Assembly: GCA_913776825.1 (NCBI GenBank)
Contig: CAJYPV010000020.1
Span: 124,001-188,000, forward strand
Length of the DNA stretch: 64,000 nucleotides
From: Burkholderiaceae bacterium
Lineage (GTDB): Bacteria > Pseudomonadota > Gammaproteobacteria > Burkholderiales > Burkholderiaceae_C
Direction: 5' to 3'
Made by a program: the position numbers and the translations under genes
Part shown: piece after piece, positions 27,983 to 36,495 of the stretch
How the letters are laid out: the number at the start of each line of letters is the position of its first letter
Position numbering within the stretch: position 1 is the first letter of the stretch
The notes under the pieces: generated by a model
Told to the model about the DNA's origin: nothing
The model's input: only the letters and a program-made list of their open reading frames with translations
Databases searched by the model: none

Positions 27983-28885
27983 ATGGGAAGACACAAGCGC
28001 AGCGAGCTCGAAGCGTGGATCGAGCTGCTCGCCCGTTGGCCGTGGTGGGTGAGCGTGGGGCTCGGCGTGGCGGCCTTTGCGCTGCTTCACTGGTTGGCGC
28101 AGCCGCCCGTGGTGGACGGGCGCAGTACGGCGACCTTGATCGCCTCGGCGCCACGCGCCATCCGGGCCGAGGTGGCGGGGTGGTTGCAGTACCTGGTACC
28201 GCTGATGTTTGGCGTCTCCGCTGCGCTGTCTGCCAGGCGCGCGAAAGCACGTCGGGACTGGCAGTCCCGCGCCATCGATTTGCAAGGCGCCGCCATCACG
28301 CATGGCTTGACCTGGCAGGAATTCGAGCGCCTGGTGGGAGCGGGCTTCCGTGAGCAGGGTTATGACGTGGAGGAGACCGGCGCCTCAGGTCCCGATGGCG
28401 GTGTGGATCTCCGCCTGAGTTTGCGGACAGACACCGGTCGCGAGACCTTTCTGGCGCAGTGCAAACATTGGCGTGCGCAGCGAGTCGGCGTGCAGGTGAT
28501 TCGCGAGCTCTACGGCGTCATGGCGGCCGAGGGCGCCACCGGTGGGTTCGTCATCACCTCCGGCGACTTCACGGCAGATGCCCTGCGTTTTGCGGGCGGC
28601 CGCAACATTCAGTTGGTCAACGGTGAGGCGCTCAGGGCGATGCTGACCCGAGGGCGCCTCGCCTCGTCGCGCGCGCTGGCGGACTCGCCCTCGTCGGCGA
28701 CGACGGATCGAGCGCCCACCTCGCCCCTCTGTCCCCGCTGCGCCCAATCGATGGTGTGGCGCACGGCCCGACGGGGCCGACATGCCGGGCAATCCTTCTG
28801 GGGCTGTTCAGCCTTTCCCGCCTGCCGAGGGACGGTGAGCGTCAGCGATGCGGCGCCGCGAGGGGCTCGGGACGCCGCGTCTTGA
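27983..28885 (+). CDS. Membrane-anchored Mrr-like restriction endonuclease with C-terminal zinc ribbon
   Basis: A 300-residue protein with three parts. Two hydrophobic segments occupy roughly residues 20-75. A restriction-endonuclease-like (Mrr_cat) domain starts LTWQEFERLVGAGFREQGYDV and carries the catalytic pattern GPDGGVDLRL followed by QCKHW. A four-cysteine topoisomerase-type zinc ribbon forms the C-terminus (CPRCAQSMVWR ... GCSAFPACRG). Start chosen for its GGGAGGGGAG ribosome-binding site. Mrr-type proteins cleave modified or foreign DNA. The membrane anchor suggests action at the cell envelope, for example on incoming DNA, but this is inference. It is a single gene between a divergent chemoreceptor and a convergent small membrane protein. 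Confidence 0.88.
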   Translation: MGRHKRSELEAWIELLARWPWWVSVGLGVAAFALLHWLAQPPVVDGRSTATLIASAPRAIRAEVAGWLQYLVPLMFGVSAALSARRAKARRDWQSRAIDLQGAAITHGLTWQEFERLVGAGFREQGYDVEETGASGPDGGVDLRLSLRTDTGRETFLAQCKHWRAQRVGVQVIRELYGVMAAEGATGGFVITSGDFTADALRFAGGRNIQLVNGEALRAMLTRGRLASSRALADSPSSATTDRAPTSPLCPRCAQSMVWRTARRGRHAGQSFWGCSAFPACRGTVSVSDAAPRGARDAAS

Positions 28886-28909
28886 AGCGAGATCCGCCGC
28901 GCGTGGCGT

Positions 28910-29131
28910 TCAGCGCTTGCGCCCACCCACCAGCAACAGCACCACGCCGACCGCGATCGCTCCGGCGCTGATCCAGACCGGCACGTTGACGGTTTCCTTG
29001 TCCTTGACGGTGAACTCCAGCGGGCCCAGCTTCACCTGCGACTGGTCCTTGGTGTAGCTGAAGCTGGGATAGATCAGGCCCGCGACACCCGCCGCAATGA
29101 TCAGGACCGCAAGAATTCGAAGGGGGCTCAT
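28910..29131 (-). CDS. Small two-helix membrane protein (DUF3185-like)
   Basis: A 73-residue protein with an N-terminal helix (ILAVLIIAAGVAGLIYPSF), a short charged extracytoplasmic loop containing LGPLEFTVKDKETV, and a C-terminal helix (ISAGAIAVGVVLLLVG) ending GGRKR. I associate this layout with small DUF3185-type inner-membrane proteins of unknown function. The ATG at 29131 has GGAG upstream. It is convergent with the Mrr-like gene. Confidence 0.75.
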   Translation of the reverse strand: MSPLRILAVLIIAAGVAGLIYPSFSYTKDQSQVKLGPLEFTVKDKETVNVPVWISAGAIAVGVVLLLVGGRKR

Positions 29132-29256
29132 CGGAGGCTCCAGGGGATGACGGAAACATGCTGCGCAGGCAGTCAACGGAACCCAGCCAGGCCAGGTCGG
29201 TCGGGATTGAAGCACAGGCGCGGGCCGCGACGCATCGGTGGCGATCCCGGGCCCGG

Positions 29257-30270
29257 TCAGGGTGAGGAGGCGGGCTTCGCGCCTCGCCGGGCGACGCCGT
29301 CCCGGTCGTTGCCCAGCGCGGGCGCATCGTCCGCCACCAGCTCGACGATGCGCGCGGACGTCAGCCCCGCATGGCACCAGCCGAGCGCCCGGTGGCTCAT
29401 GCGCACCAGACCATGGTGCAACGGGCCGTCACCACGCCCCTGCGCGAGGGTCACGTCATGCCCCAGCGCCTTCAGCTTGTCCGCGAATGCCTGCTGGTAG
29501 ACGAACGGTGTGTTGCCGTCCTGCGGATCGCCGATGAGGATGATGCGCCGCGTCGGACTGGCTGCGACCGTGTCCGTGTGATCGGTGACGTTGTAGATGC
29601 CGCACTGGTGGGTGACATCGCAGCCATCCCAGGTCCTGCCGGACCGCTCGGCCGCATCACGTGCCCGTGCCAGCGCATCGAAGGGGCCGGAACTGGCCAC
29701 GGCGCAAGCCACATCGGTGCGGCCCAGCGTCAGCAGCGCGCCGACGGTGGCCGCACCACCGGACTGGCCTCCCAGATGGACCTGCTCCAGCCCATACCGC
29801 TGCTTGATCGCGTCCACCGCCGCATTCATCGACAGGTATTCCTTGCGTCCGCGTCGATCGTTGTGGCGACCCGATGAGCCATACACGCCGGGTCGAGCCA
29901 CCAGGATGTAGGGCAGCTGATTCGCCCGCGCCGCCACCTCCGACTCCCGCCGCAGCACGGCGGCATGGTTGTTGTCGTAGCTGACGACCTTCACGCCATC
30001 GAGCTTGTCACCATGAAAGTAGAAGGCCGCCACCTTGGCGCCCACCACATTGGCAGACGGAAAGTAGCGGATGCATTCCGTGCCCAGCGCATGGCTCACC
30101 CACACCGCGTCACGGGTCGCCTCGCAGGCTTCCCGCGTGGTCGTCTTGCCGCCGCGCAGCTCGCTGAGCGAGAACTCTTCGTCGTCATCCAGAGCGGCGG
30201 CCGGAGCGAGGGCCGCCGTCATCAGTCCACCGGCGACCAGCGCCCACTTCATTTGATCGACTGCACGCAC
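29257..30270 (-). CDS. Secreted alpha/beta hydrolase (esterase-like)
   Basis: A 337-residue protein with an N-terminal signal peptide ending around ALAPAAALD. The hydrolase core shows a nucleophile elbow GGQSGGAAT, an upstream strand IRYFPSANVVGAKVAAFYFHG and a late segment with GPLHHGLVRMSHRALGW that could supply the catalytic His. Several cysteines suggest periplasmic or extracellular disulfides. The GTG at 30270 has a GGGAGA site. The ATG at 30252 is an alternative. Substrate unknown. It may share a transcript with the CsgG-like gene upstream. Confidence 0.75.
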   Translation of the reverse strand: MRAVDQMKWALVAGGLMTAALAPAAALDDDEEFSLSELRGGKTTTREACEATRDAVWVSHALGTECIRYFPSANVVGAKVAAFYFHGDKLDGVKVVSYDNNHAAVLRRESEVAARANQLPYILVARPGVYGSSGRHNDRRGRKEYLSMNAAVDAIKQRYGLEQVHLGGQSGGAATVGALLTLGRTDVACAVASSGPFDALARARDAAERSGRTWDGCDVTHQCGIYNVTDHTDTVAASPTRRIILIGDPQDGNTPFVYQQAFADKLKALGHDVTLAQGRGDGPLHHGLVRMSHRALGWCHAGLTSARIVELVADDAPALGNDRDGVARRGAKPASSP

Positions 30271-30445
30271 GGAGCGGTCTCCCAGGTCAGGGCCAACCGC
30301 GCGACGCCATGGCAGGCGGGCCGCAGATGGCGCCCCAAAAAAACATCGTCCGACACCCCACCGACGCTCGGTGACGCATGGGACGATGTCGGTGATCGGA
30401 TCCAGCCCGGGCCGTCACGGTCGTGAGGGCCCGGCGGATCGCGAT

Positions 30446-31378
30446 TTACTTGGTGCCGGTGGTCGACTTGGTGGTCGTCTTCGGCTTGGCGGCCGGGGCC
30501 GGCTTCTTCGCGGCGGCGGCCGGTGCGGCTTGCTGGTCCACTTCCTTGGATGCGGCGGTCGATCCGCCGGACACGCCCAGGCGGCCACCGGTTCCCAGAC
30601 CGCCCTTGACCTGCTGCGCCTTGTAGTTGCGCAGTGCCTTCACCATCTGGTTGAAGGAGTCGGCGAAGGCAGCGGTGATGACCTTGCCGGCCGGGGTCTT
30701 GGCATAAGCGCCACCCGCCACGGCGGTGTTGCCGAACAGGCTGCCACCGAAGAAGCCGAAATCGAAGTTCTTGCCCGTGCCTTCGGCCGCAGCGATCTGC
30801 ACGCCGGAGCGGTTGTCCACCAGCAGCAGCGTGGTCGAGGCCTCGTTCTGGCTCATGTTGGCCGCCACGGCGGTGATCAGGCCGATCGCGCCGGTGCCGA
30901 TGCCGCCACCGCCGCCGCCGGTCTTGCCGGCGAACTGGATTTCAGGGCTCATCGTGTAGTCGGCGGCCACGATCTGGCCCTGGCCGAAATTGCTGCCCGA
31001 GCGGGTTTCGCCGGACTGCATCAGCGCGCGCTCACGCTCCATGTTGGCGAAGGCCTTGCCGCGCTCCACGATCACGAAGCAATTGCTTTGCTGAACCATC
31101 AGACGCAGCACCGGCAGGGTCGAGCCGAGCTGGCGCTCGCGCATCTGCGACCACCACGGCGCCTGCGGGTCTTCGAACAGGGCCAGCGTGCCCAGGGTCT
31201 CATCGCAATGCTCGAGCTTGCTGTTCTGGTTCTCCGCCTGCGCACCGCCGGCGGCGCCGGACACGGTGCCCTTGTTTTCACCCATGGTCGGGGCAGTGGC
31301 CAGGCAGCCGGCCAGCAGCAGCGGCGACAGCACCAGGGCGGACTTCAGCACGGAACGTGCAATGTGTTGAGCAGGCAT
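30446..31378 (-). CDS. CsgG/HfaB-like outer-membrane lipoprotein
   Basis: A 310-residue lipoprotein with lipobox LLAGC (Cys25) after a short signal peptide. A perfect GGAGGAATCC ribosome-binding site precedes the ATG. The middle contains the CsgG-type pattern: LPVLRLMVQQSNCFVIVERGKAF, the VAADYTMSPEIQFA strand region, and TTLLLVDNRSGVQIAAAEGTG. CsgG forms the outer-membrane pore for curli subunits and HfaB anchors holdfast. No curli genes are nearby. The C-terminus is a Lys/Ala/Pro-rich tail. It may form or regulate an export pore for a surface protein. Confidence 0.85.
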   Translation of the reverse strand: MPAQHIARSVLKSALVLSPLLLAGCLATAPTMGENKGTVSGAAGGAQAENQNSKLEHCDETLGTLALFEDPQAPWWSQMRERQLGSTLPVLRLMVQQSNCFVIVERGKAFANMERERALMQSGETRSGSNFGQGQIVAADYTMSPEIQFAGKTGGGGGGIGTGAIGLITAVAANMSQNEASTTLLLVDNRSGVQIAAAEGTGKNFDFGFFGGSLFGNTAVAGGAYAKTPAGKVITAAFADSFNQMVKALRNYKAQQVKGGLGTGGRLGVSGGSTAASKEVDQQAAPAAAAKKPAPAAKPKTTTKSTTGTK

Positions 31379-31452
31379 GGATTCCTCCGAAATTGTTCTC
31401 GTGAACAGGCAAAGACGGCCCGGTGGCGTCGTCGACGCACCGAGGCAGACAT

Positions 31453-31851
31453 TCAGGGGGCGGGCGTGGCCGGCGCGATGCCGTAATAGCCGCCGACGAC
31501 TTGGGGATAGGGATTACCGATCCAGATGCTGGTGCCGAAGACATCGGCGCAGCCGCCCCAGGCGACCTCCGACGATTGCACCTGACCGTTGCCCGATTGG
31601 GCATACACGGTGACCGTGCTGTCCGACGGGCCGATGCTGTAGCAGACACGGGCCCAGACCGGGCGCGGCGCCCCGGTGAGCACCGAGGCGGTGGATTCCA
31701 CCTCGCCATCGGACACCTTGGCCATCCACTTGGTCCCGTAGGAGGGACCGGGGTTGTAGGTGAACACATAGGGCACCTGGGCCATCGCGGAGAGGGACAT
31801 GCCCATCGCCGTCAACCACAGACCCGAAGCCGCCAGCCATTTGGCCTTCAT
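31453..31851 (-). CDS. Small secreted protein of unknown function
   Basis: A 132-residue protein with a clear signal peptide (KWLAASGLWLTAMGMSLSAMA). The mature part is rich in Tyr, Ser and Gly with two cysteines that may pair. The start at 31851 is favoured over 31887 because it has a GAGGGA site and begins directly with the signal peptide. It lies 74 bases upstream of the CsgG-like lipoprotein gene on the same strand and could be co-transcribed with it. Family not recognised. Confidence 0.7.
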   Translation of the reverse strand: MKAKWLAASGLWLTAMGMSLSAMAQVPYVFTYNPGPSYGTKWMAKVSDGEVESTASVLTGAPRPVWARVCYSIGPSDSTVTVYAQSGNGQVQSSEVAWGGCADVFGTSIWIGNPYPQVVGGYYGIAPATPAP

Positions 31852-32466
31852 CTCGTTTCCCTCTACACGCTGCGTGATGTGCCTCACCTGAAGAAGATCT
31901 TAGGACGGCTGACACACGCCATTGACGGAAGATACCGATCCCTACAGGGCGATGCGCCAACAATCACACGCGTTGCCTCGTTCCGACGATCGGCTGTCCG
32001 GCGCGGGTGGCGTGAAGTCCATCCGGTGCGCATGCTCGTGAATCGGCACACGTCACCAGGCCCGAGGACTTCCCGCCACGCCCGGACGTTGCGGAAGGAG
32101 CCGCCGCTGCGCCGCCCCGTGGCGGCCCTGCGGCGGGCTCCTTGGCTCGCGCAGACCGCCGCGAGCCGACGGCAGTGTGGTGGCGGCCTGCACCCCGGTC
32201 AAATGACGTAAGCCACATCGTGGTGCGAACACCGCGCCGCGACGTGGCTCCGACACGTCGCGGCCGGGCGCTCACCCGGTCTCCGATGCGGCCGTCGACA
32301 CGCGTCTGCGTCATCGCCGTGCTGGGGTGCCTGCCGCCAAGGTTTCGCAGGTTGCCACCGAAGGCCGCGGGCGGCGCTCCCACCAACGGGGGAATCGAAG
32401 AGGGGTCCTAGGGGGGCAGGGTCGCCAGCGAGGCCGCGGCGACGAGGAGGCTCGCGTCGCCGGACG
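31852..32466. other. 615-base region without a recognised gene
   Basis: Several short frames exist, but none has a ribosome-binding site or protein-like composition. A TAAGAT hexamer near 31900 on the minus strand may be a -10 for the small secreted-protein gene. The part at 32100-32400 is Gly/Arg/Pro-biased on all frames and looks non-coding. Confidence 0.4.
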
Positions 32467-33612
32467 TCAGCCGCGCCAGGCCGTGACCGTGTCGTCCGGG
32501 CCGGGCTCGCAGTGGGCGTCGAGCGGCTGCCAGCCGCGCCGCACCACCAGCCGGTCGGAGGTGGCGCAGAGCTCGACGCGGGACGCGTCGGGGATCAGGC
32601 GGGGGACGAACTGCTCCAGCGCAGCCGGCGTCGAGACTCGCATCTGCAACGCATAGAGGTCATCGATTGGATGGTCGTCCAGATGGATCAGCGGCACGAA
32701 CTGCGCCGCGAACATCAGCCCGTGCGACGGAATCCGGACCGGCGCCGGCGCATAGCCGAGCGCCGCCAGCTGACGCTGGGCCACCGCACGAGCGGTGCCA
32801 TCGCCCACCGCCGACGGCTGGGCGGCATGGACCGAGTCGGCGTTGCTGGCGTTGCTGGCAGTACTGGCGATGCCGCCGGTGTCAGCGCCGTCGGCTGAAT
32901 CGGGCCTCGCTGCCGCGGTGCCGTCGGCCCTCGGGTCGTACCAGGCGCGAGCCATCATCTCGGCCACCCACTGATTGCAATTCTGATAACGCGTGCTGTA
33001 GGTGAAGGCGTTGGCGCTGTAGCGCGAGGCAAGCAGCGCCAGAGCGGTTCGGTTGTCCAGCGCGGCCGTGGCGAGCTGCTGAGCCGGATGCGCTGGCAGC
33101 AGCACCATCGACAGCCGCGTGGGCGCCACCGAGCCGGCGCTGAGCAGGAAGCCGGTCAGGCCCTGATCGAACAGGCGAGGGCGCGATTCATCGCAGGCGT
33201 AATAGAGCTGCCGCACCGACCAGGCGCCCTGGGGGCTGTCGCGCAGCGCCAGGCCGGCATGGGAATAGCGGATGTCGAACCGATCCAGATCGGTCCCTGA
33301 GCGCGACACCAGCGCCACGGCCGCGTCCTGCTGCTGCAGCACCCGCTTGACCTCGGCGACCAGCCGAAGCTGGCGATCCTGCTCGGCGGCATTCAGATCG
33401 GCCGGACGATCACAGAAGACCGCCGCCTGCGCGCTCAGGCCGAGGGCGATCAGCAGCCCACCGAGGCCCCAGCGGAGGCCGGGCCACGTGTGCGGTCCAT
33501 CGGAGTCGGACGAGTCGGACGAAGCGGACGCGGCGAGTCGCGGCAATGCCGACGTCGCCTGACGGGCGGTCAGCGACGCGGACGCCCTCGCGGCGCCCGA
33601 GGCCAGGCTCAC
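32467..33612 (-). CDS. DUF2145 family secreted protein
   Basis: A 381-residue protein. The core, beginning VFCDRPADLNAAEQDRQLRL, matches the DUF2145 family as I know it, with YSHAGLALRDS, WSVRQLYYACDESRPRLFDQ and the cysteine-containing YQNCNQWVAEMMARAWY. An N-terminal hydrophobic segment (WGLGGLLIALGLSAQAAV) serves as a signal peptide. An Ala/Ser/Asp-rich insertion lies around residues 225-255. The GTG at 33612 overlaps the stop of the upstream gene (GTGA), which fixes the start despite a long open frame extending to 34353. The fold recalls NlpC/P60-like exported proteins, but no activity is known. Confidence 0.82.
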   Translation of the reverse strand: MSLASGAARASASLTARQATSALPRLAASASSDSSDSDGPHTWPGLRWGLGGLLIALGLSAQAAVFCDRPADLNAAEQDRQLRLVAEVKRVLQQQDAAVALVSRSGTDLDRFDIRYSHAGLALRDSPQGAWSVRQLYYACDESRPRLFDQGLTGFLLSAGSVAPTRLSMVLLPAHPAQQLATAALDNRTALALLASRYSANAFTYSTRYQNCNQWVAEMMARAWYDPRADGTAAARPDSADGADTGGIASTASNASNADSVHAAQPSAVGDGTARAVAQRQLAALGYAPAPVRIPSHGLMFAAQFVPLIHLDDHPIDDLYALQMRVSTPAALEQFVPRLIPDASRVELCATSDRLVVRRGWQPLDAHCEPGPDDTVTAWRG

Positions 33613-34085
33613 AGGGTGACCGGATGCGATTGCAATTCGCGGTGCCAGTCGTCGTGCAGCACGAGGAAGAAGGGCTCGCGGTTCTCGGCACGGGCGAATT
33701 CGAAACCGTAGTCGCGCTGGGCAGCCATGACGCGATCGCCGGCCTGCAGCGGTCGACCGCCCATAGCTCGGCTGGGCACCAGCAGGTTGAATTCGGCGCC
33801 GAGGGCGGCGTCGGTGGAGCGCAACTGCAGCCGTGTGGTGTCGGGACGACCGGCCACCGGGGCCGCGGCGATCACCTGGTATTCGCCCTGGGCGACCTTC
33901 TTGTCCTTGCTGGAGCTGTTGCTGGAGCCTTCCAGCGAATCGGACACGCTGCCCGACGACGCCGACCCGGCGCTGGACGCGGAGGACGCGATGCTTTCTG
34001 CGAGCGCCGGTACGCACCAGGCCATCAGCGAGCTCGCGACGGTGGCGGACATCAGCAGCGGAACGAAGCGGGGACGAATGCGCAT
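33609..34085 (-). CDS. Secreted hypothetical protein coupled to the DUF2145 gene
   Basis: A 158-residue protein with signal peptide (PLLMSATVASSLMAWCVPALA) and then a Ser-rich spacer. A compact C-terminal domain of about 90 residues contains GEYQVIAAAPVAGRPDTTRL and ENREPFFLVLHDDW. The start at 34085 is taken because it leads directly into the signal peptide. The frame stays open to 34271 without a better start. Overlap with the next gene indicates a functional pair. Family not recognised. Confidence 0.7.
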   Translation of the reverse strand: MRIRPRFVPLLMSATVASSLMAWCVPALAESIASSASSAGSASSGSVSDSLEGSSNSSSKDKKVAQGEYQVIAAAPVAGRPDTTRLQLRSTDAALGAEFNLLVPSRAMGGRPLQAGDRVMAAQRDYGFEFARAENREPFFLVLHDDWHRELQSHPVTL

Positions 34086-34504
34086 GGGAGCACCGAAGCA
34101 AAAAAGGGAACGACGGAAGGACGACACGCCTCGATTGCGGGATCTCGCCGCAGAGGACGAGACGCTCGGGACGATCGTCCGGGGCTGGCCGACCGCACGC
34201 GGTGCGCGGCCGGTCGCAAGGGTATACCAGCAGGGGTGGGGCAGGCGGGAACAAAGTGTGAAGCGATCCACAGGTGGCGACGTGTGGTGCGACGCGTGGC
34301 GAGACGTTTGGTGAGACGCGTGGCGAGACGCGTGCGGCGACGTCTGCTAGCACGTCGATGTCGCCGTTCCATCGTCAGCTTGTGTGATTCGCGGACGGTC
34401 CGGGATGAGCAAGATCCATCTGTCGCGTTGCGCGCCGACGGTGCGTGGGCGAGGGGCTGACCGGTGGCGGCTCATCGGGGCAGCGATTCATCGCGGGGAT
34501 CGAC
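34086..34504. other. Divergent intergenic region with tandem repeats
   Basis: A 419-base gap between two divergent operons that must hold both promoters. It contains the 12-base tandem repeat at 34279-34350. No clear promoter hexamers were found. Confidence 0.4.
34279..34350. repeat. Six tandem copies of a 12-base repeat
   Basis: Units read GACGTGTGGTGC, GACGCGTGGCGA, GACGTTTGGTGA, GACGCGTGGCGA, GACGCGTGCGGC and GACGTCTGCTAG with exact 12-base phasing. They lie in the divergent promoter region, 150-230 bases from either start codon. Copy-number change could affect spacing of control elements. Confidence 0.75.
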
Positions 34505-36487
34505 ATGGTCATGGACAGGGGATCGACGACGGCCACACCTCGTGGCGGATGGCGGCGCATCGCCGTCGGTGCGTCGGGCTTCGCGCGGCTGGCCGCATGG
34601 GGCATGCTTGGCGCGCTGAGCGCCTGCAGCAGTTGGGTGCAGCCGGTGCCGATACCCAGCGATCAGGGCTACTTCGCCCGCGGCGGGGTGATCGGACGCA
34701 GCACGACGGCCGGTGCGCCGGCGGGACAGCCGGCATCCGGCGCGCAAGCCGAGCGGCGCACGTCCGAGGAACCAGCGCGGTGCCGCATCCGCACCCGCGC
34801 AGACCGCGACCCGGCCTGTTTCGCCGATGAGCTCGGCATCGAAATGGATGTGCAGGAGACACGCCGCCGCTTGCTGATGACGCAGGCCAGCGAGGCCGTC
34901 AACCTGCAATCGCTCTACAACACGATGGTCTATCCCTTCGGCGCCGTGGCGGTCTATGAAAAGCTGCGCGGCGCGCCGAATCACAAGCTGCTGTTGCCCG
35001 CCGTGGCCGGCACCGCGATCTACGCGATGCTGAATGCGCGCATTCCCGACAGCGACAAGCTTTATCTGCAGACGAGCGCGGAACTCCAATGCAGCTTGAT
35101 GTGGCACGGGCAGTGGTTGTATCTGGATCAGGAGATCAACGACACGAGTGCGCCCGCGGCCAGCTCCGTGACTTCGCTCGGTCTGCCTGACGGAAATGGG
35201 TCGGTGGCGAGTCGCAGCGTCGCCGGCGCAAGCCCCGCAAGTCTCGCAAGCCCTGCAACTCCCGCAACTCCCGCGAGCCCTGCAATTGCCGCAAAGGCAG
35301 CAAACGCTTCAAGCGCCGCAAGTGCCGCAAGTGCCGCAAGCGCTGTAAGTGCCGCAGGCGCAGCAAAGTCAGTGGGTGCGCCGATCGCCACCGCGGACGC
35401 TCGGGGCCTGACGACCACGTCGTCCACTGTGGTGACGGAGACCCTCACGCAGACCACCACGCCGCCCACGCTGGAGACAGGGGCGATGGGCGCTGGCACG
35501 ACGACGCGACGCACCTCGGTCACGACACAACGTTTCGAGAGCGTGAAGGCGACGCGGACGTCGGGCGATCGCGCGACATCCCGCACGGCCGCATCGGATC
35601 GCAAGCTGGCGTCGGTGTGCGACCCCGACCAGGAGGTTCCGGCGCCCGCGTCGGGCGCGCCCAACCTGACGCGTGACCTGCTTGCGCTGGAAACCGCGTT
35701 GACCCATTTCCGCCGCGAGCGCGCCTGCCTGCGATTGAGCGGGAAGGCCGGCTCGCCGGGCGCGCCCGGGGCGCTGGAGCGGGTGAAGACCGGCGGCGGC
35801 AGCGCCGGCAAGGACACCCGCGCGCTGTTGGCGCAGCGACTGGAACAGCAAAGCGCCACCGCGAGCCTGACGCTCATTCAACTGCGCGCCCTGCGCGACG
35901 ACATCGCCGCAGCCGGACAGCAACTGAGCGCCGATGGCGACATCATCATGGCCACCTTGCAGGAGCGCATCGGCAGCAAGCTGCCGGCGCTGGTCTCGCC
36001 GCAGCAGGTGGCCAGGGACATGCTGACCGCCAACCAGTCGCTGGCCAAGGCGCAGGCGGGCGATGGGTCGGCGAGCGTGATGGAACCCGTGATGCGCGAC
36101 GACGCGCTGCAGGGCCTCGACGCCGCCAGCCTGAATCAGGTGGAAGCGCTCAGCCGAGGCGCGGGCACCCATCTCCACGCCGCCTGGACCCGCGCGCAAT
36201 CCTGGCTGGATCGGCAGCAACGTCGCCAGACCCAAGTGCTGGCCGCTGCGCAGCGCATGCCGTGCGCGCCGTCGACCGAGGGTCTGATGGGCGAAGGGCG
36301 CAAGCCGGTGCCGGTGAAGTCCGGGTCGACTTCAGGCACCAATGCGACGACGACATCAACGGCGACGGCGACCGGCTCCGGCTCCGGCTCGGGTGCCGGC
36401 GACAGCAGCGCGGCCACGACCGTGGCAGACAGCGGTGCATCAAGCGGCGGGGTGAAGACCGCGCCGCTGCCCCGTGCGTCGAATTGA
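34505..36487 (+). CDS. Large lipoprotein with Ala/Ser-rich centre, first gene of a cell-wall-hydrolase operon
   Basis: A 660-residue protein of unknown family. A signal segment ends in the lipobox LSAC (Cys41), so it is probably anchored in the outer membrane. Residues about 110-220 form an ordered domain (QSLYNTMVYPFGAVAVYEKL, ELQCSLMWHGQWLYLDQEI). Residues about 230-400 are low-complexity with Ala-Ser-Pro and Thr-rich repeats. Residues about 400-600 are helical and rich in Leu/Gln/Ala, including LETALTHFRRERACLRL. A Ser/Gly/Thr-rich tail closes the chain. The ATG at 34505 has GGGGAT upstream. Only 8 bases separate it from the next gene, so it should work with the protease-SleB fusion and the 955-residue membrane protein. 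Confidence 0.72.
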   Translation: MVMDRGSTTATPRGGWRRIAVGASGFARLAAWGMLGALSACSSWVQPVPIPSDQGYFARGGVIGRSTTAGAPAGQPASGAQAERRTSEEPARCRIRTRADRDPACFADELGIEMDVQETRRRLLMTQASEAVNLQSLYNTMVYPFGAVAVYEKLRGAPNHKLLLPAVAGTAIYAMLNARIPDSDKLYLQTSAELQCSLMWHGQWLYLDQEINDTSAPAASSVTSLGLPDGNGSVASRSVAGASPASLASPATPATPASPAIAAKAANASSAASAASAASAVSAAGAAKSVGAPIATADARGLTTTSSTVVTETLTQTTTPPTLETGAMGAGTTTRRTSVTTQRFESVKATRTSGDRATSRTAASDRKLASVCDPDQEVPAPASGAPNLTRDLLALETALTHFRRERACLRLSGKAGSPGAPGALERVKTGGGSAGKDTRALLAQRLEQQSATASLTLIQLRALRDDIAAAGQQLSADGDIIMATLQERIGSKLPALVSPQQVARDMLTANQSLAKAQAGDGSASVMEPVMRDDALQGLDAASLNQVEALSRGAGTHLHAAWTRAQSWLDRQQRRQTQVLAAAQRMPCAPSTEGLMGEGRKPVPVKSGSTSGTNATTTSTATATGSGSGSGAGDSSAATTVADSGASSGGVKTAPLPRASN

Positions 36488-36495
36488 GCGACACC

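Noticed and set aside
34279..34350. Possible CRISPR array
   Set aside because: Units are 12 bases and directly adjacent without spacers, and no cas genes are present.
32467..34353. Single 628-residue protein in place of the DUF2145 gene
   Set aside because: The upstream half overlaps the well-supported secreted-protein gene in another frame. The GTGA overlap and signal peptide fix the start at 33612.
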